Shown in pieces: positions 17,722-26,388 of a stretch of DNA of 64,000 nt. The notes under the pieces were generated by a model. That model worked only from the letters and a program-made list of their open reading frames with translations. It searched no databases and was not told the DNA's origin. This DNA comes from Lewinellaceae bacterium. GTDB lineage: Bacteria; Bacteroidota; Bacteroidia; Chitinophagales; Saprospiraceae. A program made the position numbers and the translations under genes. Numbering within the stretch: the first letter of the stretch is position 1; every line of letters begins with the position of its first letter. Location: the NCBI GenBank assembly GCA_020636275.1, contig JACJYD010000002.1:124001-188000 (forward strand). The letters run 5' to 3'.

Positions 17722-17875
17722 AGAGTTGAAGAGTTGAAGAGTTGAAGAGCTCATTAGTTTTTAGGTAATGTTTTTTTCACTTTTCAACTCTTCAACTCTT
17801 TTCAACCCTTCAACCCTTCAACCCTTCAACTTTTCAACTCTTTTCAACCCTTCAACTCTTCAACTTTTCAACTAA
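17701..17875. repeat. GTTGAAGA tandem repeat with inverted CTTCAAC-rich tract
   Basis: Six exact copies of the 8-mer GTTGAAGA run from 17701 to 17748, covering the galK stop codon. After a ~30-bp spacer the complementary pattern (TCTTCAACTCTT, CCTTCAACCC) repeats from about 17780 to 17872, ending just before the symporter start. A very long imperfect hairpin can form. Such simple repeats are prone to slippage. Confidence 0.9.
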
Positions 17876-17881
17876 ACCAAT

Positions 17882-19492
17882 ATGAATCTCACTACCCTCG
17901 ACCTCATTGTATTCGGCGCCTGGATCTTATTCATGGTCGCCCAGGGGATCTGGCTTTCCAGGCAGAAGCAGGAAACCACCCAGGATTATTTTCTCGCCTC
18001 CAAGGCCTTGCCCTGGTGGGCCATCGGCGGTTCGCTCATCGCCTCCAACATTTCGGCAGAGCAATTTATTGCGATGTCGGGGTCGGGGTATGTGGTGGGC
18101 ATGGCCATCGCTTCGTATGAGCTGATGGCGGCGCTGACCCTGCTGATCGTCGGCAAGTACTTCCTGCCCATTTTTCTGAAAAAAGGCATTTACACCATGC
18201 CGCAATTTCTCGAAAGCCGGTTCGACCACCGCGTGCGGACGGGACTGGCGATCTTCTGGGTGTTGTTGTTCGTCTTTGTCAACATCACCTCCATCCTCTA
18301 CCTCGGCGGATTGGCCATGCACACCATCATGGGTATTCCGATGATCTGGGGCGTGATCGGCCTGGCCCTTTTTGCCGCCACCTTCTCCATCGGAGGGGGC
18401 TTGAAGGCGGTGGTCTGGACCGAAGTGGTGCAGGTGGTCATCCTCGTGCTGGGCGGTTTGCTCACCAGCGTGCTGGTGCTCCGGGCGCTGGGCGGCAGCT
18501 TTTTCGGAGGACTGGAAGTGCTGCTGGAAAAAGCCCCGGAGAAGTTCGACATGATCCTCGACAAGTCCAATCCCGAGTACATCAACCTGCCCGGTATCAG
18601 CGTATTGATTGGGGGGATGTGGATCGCCAATATCTATTACTGGGGCAACAACCAATACATCATCCAACGGGCGCTGGCCGCGAAGAGCATTAAAGAAGCG
18701 CAGCACGGCACGGCTTTCGCCGCCTTCCTCAAGATCCTCATGCCCATGATTGTGGTGATCCCGGGTATTGCCGCCTTCGTATTGCACGCCGATATCAGCA
18801 AGCCCGACGAAGCCTATCCCTGGGTGTTGAGCAACTACCTGACGCCGGGCTTCCGGGGCATCGCCTTCGCTGCGCTGGTGGCCGCCATCGGCTCCACGCT
18901 GAGTTCGCTGGTCAACAGCGCCTCGACTATTTTCACCCTCGATATTTACCGGCCATTTTTCCTGAAAAAATCCGGTGAAACGCCCGCGCTCCTGGATTCC
19001 CACGAGCACGACAGCCATGCCCTCACCGGCATACAGGAGAAGCACCTGGTTCGCGTGGGGAAAATTGCCGCTGCTGCGGCGTTATTGCTGGGCATCATCG
19101 TAGCGCCCCTGCTGGGCAACCTGGAGCAGGCGTTCCAATATATCCAGGAGTATACCGGCTTCATCAGTCCGGGTATCGTAGCGGTGTTCCTGCTGGGCCT
19201 GTTCTGGAAGCGCACCTCGACCAATGCCGCGCTGGTGGCCGTCATCCTGGCCATCCCCTTGTCGGCCGGCTTTAAATTCCTGGCCCCCGGCCTGCCGTTC
19301 ATGGACCGCATGGGCATTTGTTTCCTCATCATCGCGGCCATCATGGTCGTCATTTCACTGATAGAAAATAAAGGTGGGGATAAGAAAGCCATTCAGATCG
19401 AGACCGGACTGTTCAAAACGACCCCGGCGTTCAACATTGCCGCGTTGCTCGTCGTCGGTATGTTGGCGGCGATCTATATTGTTTTCTGGTAA
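17882..19492 (+). CDS. Sodium:solute symporter (SGLT-like), probable galactose importer
   Basis: A protein of 536 aa with about 14 predicted membrane segments, a member of the SSS family (TC 2.A.21). Family features include DYFLASKALPWWAIGGSLIA followed by SNISAEQFIAMSGSGY, close to SglT/SGLT proteins, and YWGNNQYIIQRALAAKS, a hallmark of the sugar-transporting branch. It imports a sugar with sodium across the inner membrane. Its place between galK and galT makes galactose (or glucose/galactose) the likely substrate, which is an inference from context. No SusC/SusD pair is visible, so outer-membrane entry must be provided elsewhere. Confidence 0.92.
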   Translation: MNLTTLDLIVFGAWILFMVAQGIWLSRQKQETTQDYFLASKALPWWAIGGSLIASNISAEQFIAMSGSGYVVGMAIASYELMAALTLLIVGKYFLPIFLKKGIYTMPQFLESRFDHRVRTGLAIFWVLLFVFVNITSILYLGGLAMHTIMGIPMIWGVIGLALFAATFSIGGGLKAVVWTEVVQVVILVLGGLLTSVLVLRALGGSFFGGLEVLLEKAPEKFDMILDKSNPEYINLPGISVLIGGMWIANIYYWGNNQYIIQRALAAKSIKEAQHGTAFAAFLKILMPMIVVIPGIAAFVLHADISKPDEAYPWVLSNYLTPGFRGIAFAALVAAIGSTLSSLVNSASTIFTLDIYRPFFLKKSGETPALLDSHEHDSHALTGIQEKHLVRVGKIAAAAALLLGIIVAPLLGNLEQAFQYIQEYTGFISPGIVAVFLLGLFWKRTSTNAALVAVILAIPLSAGFKFLAPGLPFMDRMGICFLIIAAIMVVISLIENKGGDKKAIQIETGLFKTTPAFNIAALLVVGMLAAIYIVFW

Positions 19493-19505
19493 AGAATGTG
19501 TCGTA

Positions 19506-19676
19506 TCGCACTCACCCCCGGCCCCCTCTCTCCTCCAGAGAGGGGGAGCTTTTTGAGCTTGAGATTTTTGGAAAGTCAATCTTCTGGATTTTGCAGAAAA
19601 AATCTTTATTGATTGATTTTCAGTGCCAAGATCTCCCCCTCTCTGGAGGAGAGAGGGGGCCGGGGGGTGAGTGCGA
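19506..19676. repeat. ~171-bp inverted repeat, family 'TCGCACTCACCCCCGGCC', copy 1
   Basis: The left arm starts TCGCACTCACCCCCGGCC (19506-19550) and the right arm ends in the complement (~19632-19676). Each arm also contains an internal CTCTCTCCTCCAGAGAG-type palindrome. The centre is AT-rich and unrelated to that of the second copy at 49634. It sits between the symporter gene and galT and has an open frame through it, but the true galT start lies downstream. Confidence 0.9.
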
Positions 19677-19734
19677 AAACGCCAGGTTCAATATCAATGC
19701 TTCAAGCTATCGCAACAACCCAACAACCCAAAAA

Positions 19735-20766
19735 ATGTCCTCCTTCTCCATCACCGACCACTCCCACCGCCGCTACAACCCCCTCACCGGCGAATGGGTA
19801 CTCGTATCCCCGCACCGTACCAAGCGGCCGTGGCAGGGCAAGACCGAGGCGCCGCCCCCAGTGAAACGCCCGTCTTACGACCCTAGTTGCTACCTCTGTC
19901 CGGGCAATACCCGTGCCGGGGGGGAGCAAAACCCGTCCTACGGCAGCACCTACGTCTTCACCAACGACTTCTCCGCCCTGCTGCCCGACACGCCGGATGA
20001 AGAATACCGGGACGGGCTGTTGCTCGCCAAAGGCGAGAAGGGCATTTGCCGGGTGGTTTGTTTCTCGCCCGACCATTCGCTCACGTTGCCCGATATGGAC
20101 CTGGATTCCATCGTGCAGGTCATCGAATTGTGGCGGCGCGAATACGCCGAACTCGGCAGTTTGCCCCAGATCAACCACGTGCAGATCTTCGAGAACAAGG
20201 GCGATGTCATGGGCTGTTCCAATCCCCACCCCCACGGGCAGATCTGGGCCCAGGAATCGCTGCCCAACGAAGTGGCGAAGAAAGACCGCAACCAAAGCGC
20301 CTATTTCGAGAAGCACGGCGTCACGCTTCTTTCGGATTACCTGAAGCAAGAGCTGGAGGCCGGCGTGCGGATCGTCCAGCAAAACGAGCACATGGTCGCC
20401 CTGGTACCCTTCTGGGCCGTCTGGCCTTTCGAAGCCATGATCCTGCCCCGGCGCGCGATGGCGCACATCGGGCAGCTCAGTCCGGACGAAGTGGCTGCCT
20501 ATGCCGCCATACTGAAAAGTCTCACTACCGCCTACGACCGCCTATTCGGGGTGTCCTTCCCGTATTCCGCCGGCATCCACCAGTCGCCCACCGACGGGCA
20601 GGCGCATCCCGAATGGCATTGGCACATGAGCTTTTATCCGCCGCTGTTGCGCTCGGCGCTGGTGAAGAAGTTTATGGTCGGGTACGAGATGTTTGGGGAG
20701 GCGCAGCGGGATATTACGGCGGAAGGGGCGGCGGGGAGGTTGAGGGAGATGGGGGAGAGGGGATGA
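19735..20766 (+). CDS. galT: Galactose-1-phosphate uridylyltransferase GalT
   Basis: A protein of 343 aa from the ATG at 19735. The frame extends upstream through the inverted repeat, but homology begins at ITDHSHRRYNPLTGEWVLVS. It exchanges UMP between UDP-glucose and galactose-1-phosphate. The nucleophile motif NPHPHGQIW (His165, His167) and the zinc-type pair CYLCPGN are present, as is the C-terminal HPEWHWHMSFYPP. With galK this completes entry into the Leloir route; galE and galM are not in the window. The stop codon overlaps a 41-bp direct repeat. Confidence 0.97.
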   Translation: MSSFSITDHSHRRYNPLTGEWVLVSPHRTKRPWQGKTEAPPPVKRPSYDPSCYLCPGNTRAGGEQNPSYGSTYVFTNDFSALLPDTPDEEYRDGLLLAKGEKGICRVVCFSPDHSLTLPDMDLDSIVQVIELWRREYAELGSLPQINHVQIFENKGDVMGCSNPHPHGQIWAQESLPNEVAKKDRNQSAYFEKHGVTLLSDYLKQELEAGVRIVQQNEHMVALVPFWAVWPFEAMILPRRAMAHIGQLSPDEVAAYAAILKSLTTAYDRLFGVSFPYSAGIHQSPTDGQAHPEWHWHMSFYPPLLRSALVKKFMVGYEMFGEAQRDITAEGAAGRLREMGERG

Positions 20767-20863
20767 GGTTTTTAAGTTTATGAGGGTATAAGTTTTTCGG
20801 GGGGTATAAGTTTATGGGGTTTATGAGGTTTTTAAGTTTATGAGGGTATAAGTTTTTCGGGGG
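20763..20863. repeat. 41-bp direct repeat after galT
   Basis: Two copies of a 41-bp unit (beginning TGAGGTTTTTAAGTTTATGA) lie at 20763-20803 and 20823-20863, exactly 60 bp apart. The first contains the galT stop codon. It is simple AT-rich sequence related to the 'AGTTTATAAG' intergenic strings seen again near 56560. Confidence 0.85.
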
Positions 20864-20926
20864 TAACAGTCATAATCGGATCAATAATCTCGATGAATGG
20901 CGGCGTTGTTGGGCTAAAAAATAGTA

Positions 20927-21760
20927 ATGAAAAGAATAGAACTATTTGAATTTGAGGACTTTAATTGGTTGCCAGGGTTCATCCGTACTGGAGTAACAAA
21001 TCTCATTAGAGTTTTTCACAGGCTAATCGGAACATCGGACGTATTGGTTGATCTGATTACAGAATGCCGGAAAAAAATAAGCTTTACTCAAATCGTTGAT
21101 TTAGGCTCTGGTTCAGGAGGTCCAATGATTGGTGTAATTGAGGAAATCAACAAGAGAAGTACGGGGGAGAATCCAATAAACTTATTGTTATCGGATAAAT
21201 ACCCGAATGTTAAGACAGTGCAGCAGATAAATAATTTGAAAATACCGTATGTAACATATCATGCGAATTCATTAGATGCATTGGAAATCGGAAACGCTCC
21301 AAAAGGCCTTAAAACGATGATTGCAAGCTTTCATCACATGAAACCCAAAATTGCCAGGCGAATTCTTGATGCTGCTGAAAAGAAGAAAGAGCCGATCCTG
21401 ATCTATGAAATAGCCGAAAATAATATCCCTGTTGTTTTGTGGTGTCTTTTGCTTCCCCTTTCCCTGGTTATTTTGGTAATCATGTCGTTAATAATGACTC
21501 CATTTGTCAGGCGCCTGACAGCCACCCAGCTAATTTTCACCTATATCATTCCGATCATTCCGGTTGTGTACGCTTGGGATGGGCAAGCGTCCATTATGAG
21601 AACCTACACTTTTGAGGATATAAAAGGTCTGATTGGTGAACGGGACAATGAAAGCTACACCTGGGAAGTCAGTCCAGCAATAAAAAGGAATGGAAAAAAA
21701 GCCGGGTACTATATTTTCGGGTATCCTCCAACAAAAGGCGCGCCTCCACAAGGCATATGA
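20927..21760 (+). CDS. SAM methyltransferase-like protein with membrane segments
   Basis: A protein of 277 aa. Residues ~50-60 (QIVDLGSGSGGPMIG) match motif I of class I SAM-dependent methyltransferases, and a plausible motif II (LLLSDKYPNV) follows. The C-terminal third has two strongly hydrophobic stretches (VVLWCLLLPLSLVILVIMSL, and TYIIPIIPVV), so the protein is probably membrane-attached, which is unusual for this fold. Codon use is much richer in AT than the galactose genes next to it, suggesting acquisition by transfer. The substrate is unknown. It is not obviously in an operon. Confidence 0.6.
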   Translation: MKRIELFEFEDFNWLPGFIRTGVTNLIRVFHRLIGTSDVLVDLITECRKKISFTQIVDLGSGSGGPMIGVIEEINKRSTGENPINLLLSDKYPNVKTVQQINNLKIPYVTYHANSLDALEIGNAPKGLKTMIASFHHMKPKIARRILDAAEKKKEPILIYEIAENNIPVVLWCLLLPLSLVILVIMSLIMTPFVRRLTATQLIFTYIIPIIPVVYAWDGQASIMRTYTFEDIKGLIGERDNESYTWEVSPAIKRNGKKAGYYIFGYPPTKGAPPQGI

Positions 21761-21947
21761 CGGTCATGCCGGCCCTCACAAGGCCCTGTAATCCCTCCCC
21801 CTTCAAAATCTTTGCAGTCTGAGTGACTTAAATCCCGATTAAGCTATAGGCAGGGTAGAAAAATTCGGACTTTTTATTTAAATTTGATGGCATAGTGAAC
21901 GCGCTTTTGAGGAGGCAATTCTGTGACAACCACAGCACTAAACCCTG

Positions 21948-22592
21948 ATGACTACGACCCTATACAGGCCCACCAACCTCGCCGAGCTCCAGTTGATCGA
22001 ACGGTCAAATTGGAATGCATTTCCCCCCAGGCTAGCAGGGCAGCCCATTTTTTATCCAGTCACCAACCGGCAATACGCCCATCAGATCACTGTAGAATGG
22101 AATTTTCTGAGCTATGGCAAGGGGGTTGTCGTGGAGTTTGAGGTCGATTCGGAGTATGTGGCTTCTTTTCGGGAAGGGAGGGTAGGGGGGAAGCAGCATA
22201 CCGAACGGTGGGTTCCGGCGGAGGAGTTGGAGCGGTTTAATTCGAATATTTTCGGAGACATCCGGGTGGTGGAAGGGTATAGTGGGAATCCGGGGGTGGT
22301 GTATTACTACATCGAGGACATTTTCGAGATAAAGGATCGTGGTGTTTTTGTGGGGGGCAGGGTATTGGATGAAAATGCGAGTTTCAACCTTGTAGATTTG
22401 GAAATCTTGGGTGGTGTGAAGATTGAGAAGTGGGTGGAGGTGCCGAGAAAGTTGGATGGGGCAGGGCGGCAGAGAGAGGATTATTTGTGTTTTCGGTTGG
22501 AGGAGTCGGGAGAAAAGGGAAAGTTGAGGGAGAGGGTGGTGGTTGAGATAAGAGTGGGTCTGGTTGAGGATAACTGCCTTGGATTGGGGTGA
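21948..22592 (+). CDS. Conserved hypothetical protein (labelled 'ADP-ribosylation/crystallin J1' in some relatives)
   Basis: A protein of 214 aa from ATG 21948. The N-terminal ~115 residues (LYRPTNLAELQLIERSNWNA, PPRLAGQPIFYPVTN, RWVPAEELERFNSNIFGDI) match a widespread small family that databases label 'ADP-ribosylation/crystallin J1'; from memory I know of no demonstrated activity. The C-terminal part contains DIFEIKDRGVFVGGRV, which loosely resembles the EF-Tu domain 2 beta-barrel. An AGGAGG sits at about 21910, before a GTG at 21923 in another frame, rather than close to the ATG. Both candidate starts read M-T-T-T, so a small duplication or frameshift at the 5' end is possible. Confidence 0.55.
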   Translation: MTTTLYRPTNLAELQLIERSNWNAFPPRLAGQPIFYPVTNRQYAHQITVEWNFLSYGKGVVVEFEVDSEYVASFREGRVGGKQHTERWVPAEELERFNSNIFGDIRVVEGYSGNPGVVYYYIEDIFEIKDRGVFVGGRVLDENASFNLVDLEILGGVKIEKWVEVPRKLDGAGRQREDYLCFRLEESGEKGKLRERVVVEIRVGLVEDNCLGLG

Positions 22593-22731
22593 GGTCTGCC
22601 ATAAATGGCGGGTATCCAGGTTGAATAAGGAGTGCAAGCGCCATGAGTGATGGGGGATTTGTCTTGAAATGGATAGATAATTGCCATGAATAGCGGGGAA
22701 CAATTATTAGCGACAATAAAAGGAAAAAACC

Positions 22732-22989
22732 ATGAAGAGGAAAGGAATCCAAAAAGAAGACGGGGTTCTTAAAGTCATCCACGATGACAAAATTGAAAAA
22801 TTGCTAAGGAATCTTGAATTACTAGAGTCGGTTCAAGAAGGAAAGGTGAAATGCAAATTTTGCAAAGAACCTGTTCGGTTGAGTACAATTAATGGAATTT
22901 TTCCAGAAAGCAACACAATAAAGATTTCATGTGATAAACCTGAATGTGTTTTATTGCTTTCAGAATATTTGAACGAAAAAAATGTTTGA
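22732..22989 (+). CDS. Small hypothetical protein with a zinc-ribbon-like Cys pattern
   Basis: A protein of 85 aa. It has CKFC at residues ~42-45 and CDKPEC about 24 residues later, a C-x2-C...C-x4-C pattern that could bind one zinc. The N-terminus is charged. The stop codon overlaps the start of the downstream membrane-protein gene by 8 bp, so the two are very likely translated together. I recognise no family. Its AT-rich codons match the next genes. Confidence 0.6.
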   Translation: MKRKGIQKEDGVLKVIHDDKIEKLLRNLELLESVQEGKVKCKFCKEPVRLSTINGIFPESNTIKISCDKPECVLLLSEYLNEKNV

Positions 22990-24055
22990 ATTCGAAGACT
23001 TTACGCTCATAGAAAATTTAACCATAAACTTTGGGCTAATTACAATCTCGGTTGCAGGTATAATTTTCTTTTTTATCAGATACCCATCCAAGTTTGAAAG
23101 GCTTGTAGCATGGATACATTCGATTTTGCGAAAATTAATTAAACAGTCAGAATACACCTTTGTAAAATACAATGTTCAAAGCAAACTGAACTCATATATA
23201 GACAAGGCAAGAAAGAAAGCTCCTCAAATAGAGACTTCAAGAGCCACAATTGAATGGATAGACGAGAATCAAACAATGGATAACTTCATTAATAATGGCC
23301 AGTTGGTTATCAGAATGCAAAGAAGTGATAACCAAAACAGAAATATTGTTAATGCCTCTATGGCTTTTATTTCAAGCGGTTACTTAAAAAAAGCAAAATC
23401 TTACATTGCAAAATATCAAAGAGAGTCCATTGATCTATTTGTTTGCTATGATATGCTTAAAAATGAAAAGCGTGAAATATTGGACCAGTTTACACAGGAC
23501 TACCTTAAGGAAGCCATGACGAATGAAAAAATAGGCGAATTCTTTGAAAAATTTATGGATATAGACAAAGCAGGTATTTTCTATCCAATATTTATTCAAG
23601 AATTAACATTTTTTGGCGAGAAAGTATTTACACGGAAAAGGAATCAAAGCCAGGTATACGAACAAGTTAAAAATTTGGTAATGTTTCTTTATAATTATGC
23701 AAACAGGAAGCAAAGTGAAAATACAATTACCGATTTCGATGGACTTTACTCGAAGTTTGCTATTCGAATCGTTGGAAAATCATTTAAAATCAATACAGAA
23801 GGAGAAAGGACTTACAAAAGTAACCTAAAGAAAATTGATAAAAGTATTGAGACAATTTACCTTTTGGGAAATAGGGCCAATAAAGAATTCATCCAAAGGA
23901 TTGGAGAAGAATGCAAAGGCATGATAGGGTTTGATGTTCTTTACAGAAAGGAGTATTCATCTGTTATTAAAAATAAAGATGGAGGAGATTTTGAAGTCGA
24001 CAATTATTTGATGGTGTTGAGAAATGATAAGATAGCTACTGTACATAAAAATTGA
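22982..24055 (+). CDS. Membrane-anchored hypothetical protein
   Basis: A protein of 357 aa. One N-terminal membrane segment (residues ~15-35: INFGLITISVAGIIFFFI) is followed by a long, lysine-rich, mostly helical soluble region with no motif I can name. It overlaps the Zn-ribbon-like gene by 8 bp and ends 81 bp before the ATPase gene. The gap 24056-24136 contains the inverted pair AGCTACC/GGTAGCT. The topology suggests a cytoplasmic domain tethered to the inner membrane. The gene order (small Zn-binding protein, membrane protein, ATPase) resembles layouts of membrane-acting defence modules, but that is only an analogy. Confidence 0.65.
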   Translation: MFEFEDFTLIENLTINFGLITISVAGIIFFFIRYPSKFERLVAWIHSILRKLIKQSEYTFVKYNVQSKLNSYIDKARKKAPQIETSRATIEWIDENQTMDNFINNGQLVIRMQRSDNQNRNIVNASMAFISSGYLKKAKSYIAKYQRESIDLFVCYDMLKNEKREILDQFTQDYLKEAMTNEKIGEFFEKFMDIDKAGIFYPIFIQELTFFGEKVFTRKRNQSQVYEQVKNLVMFLYNYANRKQSENTITDFDGLYSKFAIRIVGKSFKINTEGERTYKSNLKKIDKSIETIYLLGNRANKEFIQRIGEECKGMIGFDVLYRKEYSSVIKNKDGGDFEVDNYLMVLRNDKIATVHKN

Positions 24056-24136
24056 CAGAATACTGTCGCTAACACCAGCTACCTGTCCAGGAGCTAAGCG
24101 GTAGCTAAACCGTTCGCTGCAATTAAATTTTAGACT

Positions 24137-25429
24137 ATGATAGATCCAGAAATTGGTTTTACATCTGATGTTATTAAGGACTCAAATAGGTTTGTAGGCA
24201 GGACCGAATTGCTGCGTAATTGTATTAAATCCTTAAACACTCCTTTGAGTTTAATAGGAATCTACGGTAAAAGAGGGGTGGGTAAGTCTTCTTTAGCAAG
24301 GCAGGTTCAACAAATTGCAATTGGCAATACCAGATCACTTATCAATGCGGGGTTGGAATATGAAATACCACAATCGCAAAGGAAATATCTGACTGTGTAT
24401 TATCAATGTGATTCCATGATTGAAAATACAGAAGAATTAATTCGGAGATTGTTGAATGATCAGAATGAAGAAGATGGATTATTGAGGTTAGTTCCAAATG
24501 AAGGAAAGGAAATTGTTGAATTTGAAAGGGCTGATGAATTAAGTGGTGGTGTGGATCTTAAAGTGGTAAATTGGGGAGCAAAAGGCGTTGAGAGTTCAAA
24601 ATATGCAAAGGTTGTTGAAAATGATGTTGTTCAAACTTTTCGAAATTTTGTAAACGCTATTGTAACACATCAAGTGAAAAAGAAGATGAAGAGGGAGGGT
24701 TTATTAATTATACTTGATGAGTTTGATGTAATTAAAAATAAGTCAGGAATAGGTTCATTAATAAAATCCTTGTCGTCGGATACGGTGAAATTTGCTGTTT
24801 GCGGTATCGGTGATGATTTATTTGAATTAATTACAGATCATGGATCTGTAGAAAGACTCTTAGAGGAGGGGAGTCTTCATGTTGAACCGATGCCAACATT
24901 TGAAAGTCAAGAGATAATTTATCGAGCCGAAAAATTATTCAGGGGAGAGATTGAATTTAATGAATCTGTTGTTAGCGAAATTGCTAATATTTCCCAGGGG
25001 TACCCTTATTTAGTTCAATTAATTGGAAAAGAGTGTGTCCATAAAGCAAATGAATTAAGGTTAAAATTGGTCGATGATCACGTTTTTGGCCAAGTAAAAA
25101 TAGATATCTCATCAGGGAAGGCATTTCCAACATTAGAGCGGCAATATTTGAGAGCAATTGGTCAATCAGAAGATCGAAAAAAGTTGTTATACATTCTTGC
25201 ATCCCAAGATGAAGATCGGACGATGTTTGATACTGAAGTGGGGAAGTTGGTACTTAAAAAAGCTAGAAGGGATGCGGATGATTTAGAAATAAAGAATATT
25301 GACCAATTGTTACCGAGGTTGATTGATCAAACGTTTGGCCCTGCTCTTCGAAAAGTACCCGATATGAAAGGTTATTATGAGTTTGTAAACCCAGTTTTCA
25401 GAGTATATTGCCAACTAAGGCATTTATAG
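24137..25429 (+). CDS. AAA/STAND-like P-loop ATPase with C-terminal helical/wHTH region
   Basis: A protein of 430 aa. Walker A is GIYGKRGVGKSS (residues ~41-52) and Walker B is LLIILDEFD (189-197), followed by a likely sensor strand FAVCGIGDD. The layout NRFVGRTELL, then P-loop, matches ORC/Cdc6-like or STAND ATPases (MalT/KAP-related), with a C-terminal ~100-residue helical part that could be a winged helix. Between the Walker motifs is an insert of ~130 residues. The protein binds and probably hydrolyses ATP; its partner is unknown. It is in the same direction as the two upstream genes and has the same AT-rich codon use. Confidence 0.75.
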   Translation: MIDPEIGFTSDVIKDSNRFVGRTELLRNCIKSLNTPLSLIGIYGKRGVGKSSLARQVQQIAIGNTRSLINAGLEYEIPQSQRKYLTVYYQCDSMIENTEELIRRLLNDQNEEDGLLRLVPNEGKEIVEFERADELSGGVDLKVVNWGAKGVESSKYAKVVENDVVQTFRNFVNAIVTHQVKKKMKREGLLIILDEFDVIKNKSGIGSLIKSLSSDTVKFAVCGIGDDLFELITDHGSVERLLEEGSLHVEPMPTFESQEIIYRAEKLFRGEIEFNESVVSEIANISQGYPYLVQLIGKECVHKANELRLKLVDDHVFGQVKIDISSGKAFPTLERQYLRAIGQSEDRKKLLYILASQDEDRTMFDTEVGKLVLKKARRDADDLEIKNIDQLLPRLIDQTFGPALRKVPDMKGYYEFVNPVFRVYCQLRHL

Positions 25430-25454
25430 AGAAGACTAACAGCGAATCAAATAA

Positions 25455-25532
25455 CGACCCCACCAGCCGTTAAGCCAACGGGGAGCGCCTCCCACACCAC
25501 CATACGCACGGGCCTCTTATACGGCGCTTCAG
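25455..25532 (-). other. Possible group II intron remnant
   Basis: The complement of this stretch reads GCCGTATAAGAGGCCCGTGC, then GTATGGTGGTGTGGGAGGCG. It resembles the conserved '...CCGTATACGAGACCCGTACG...GGTGGTGTGAGAGG' string that I associate with bacterial group II introns. No reverse transcriptase gene or intact domain V is visible. It is much richer in GC than the AT-rich genes on both sides. Low confidence because the match is from memory. Confidence 0.3.
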
Positions 25533-25624
25533 GAATGCAATTTCTGGCGGTGGTAATAATCCATTTTTCTTAAATATATCACAAGTAAAAGTATTGAGAA
25601 CATTATTCAAAACGGCAAAACAGC

Positions 25625-26266
25625 ATGAAAGGAATTATAGTCCAATCTCAAAAGCAATCAGCTTTTGGAAAAATACTTGGAGAGGATAAAAAAATTTATC
25701 GATTCAATTTAGAATTTAGCGAAAAGAAAAAATTTAGAGTTGAAGATTTAATCGAATATTCGATTAAATTTGATACTAGGTATAATTTCTATTGTGCATT
25801 AATTCACTTTAATTATTCAGAAGAAAAAAGAAGGTTGAAAAATTTGGTCGTCCCCCCCCTTGGGTTATTCTCATTAGAAAGGGTATTAAATGACATTGAA
25901 GTTTTCTTAATGGTGGCTGATACCTCAAAAATCGGAGGTGACACCAAAATCACAAATTCATATTTTTTAATAAACAAATTTTGGGACCCATACATTCAAA
26001 GCTTGATTGGCCTGAATTTTGTCGCGTTACAGCACGACGCCCTTGTTAAGGTATCTTCATATTCTGAAAATTTAGGGTATAGTTCATTGCCGAAAGAAAT
26101 CGAATTTAACAAAAAAATCAGAAACGAAAGTTGCACCAGTTATGAATTTGAAATAAGGAATAAAATAAAAGAAAACTACAACGCCAAAGCCCACTCGGAT
26201 AAATTGAAAGAATTAATTGACAAAGGAGACTTATTTGAATTTCCATTAATGGAATATTATGATTGA
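25625..26266 (+). CDS. Hypothetical protein with a cold-shock-like N-terminus
   Basis: A protein of 213 aa. Residues ~1-65 (MKGIIVQSQKQSAFGKILGE, then KKIYRFNLEFSE) have the spacing of a cold-shock/OB-fold domain (KGxIxxxxxxxGFGxI), but the aromatic RNP motifs are only partly kept. The remaining ~150 residues match nothing I know and end in a lysine/glutamate-rich helix. Very AT-rich codons. It stands alone after the possible intron remnant. Confidence 0.5.
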   Translation: MKGIIVQSQKQSAFGKILGEDKKIYRFNLEFSEKKKFRVEDLIEYSIKFDTRYNFYCALIHFNYSEEKRRLKNLVVPPLGLFSLERVLNDIEVFLMVADTSKIGGDTKITNSYFLINKFWDPYIQSLIGLNFVALQHDALVKVSSYSENLGYSSLPKEIEFNKKIRNESCTSYEFEIRNKIKENYNAKAHSDKLKELIDKGDLFEFPLMEYYD

Positions 26267-26388
26267 GGGCAATTTTAAACTCTAATTCATAAATATTCAG
26301 GTATCCTTTAGAAAAAATGACCTATAAAGTATTGACAACCATAAATTTGTGTTCAAAAATGGAGGTCCAAAGAAGCGTCAAGCAAGAA

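Noticed and set aside
17701..17875. CRISPR array suggested by the regular GTTGAAGA repeats
   Set aside because: The units are 8 bp and contiguous, with no spacers and no cas genes.
24056..25560. Possible integron attC sites between the AT-rich genes
   Set aside because: Spacer hairpins exist, but the RYYYAAC / GTTRRRY core pair is not present, and no integrase is in view.
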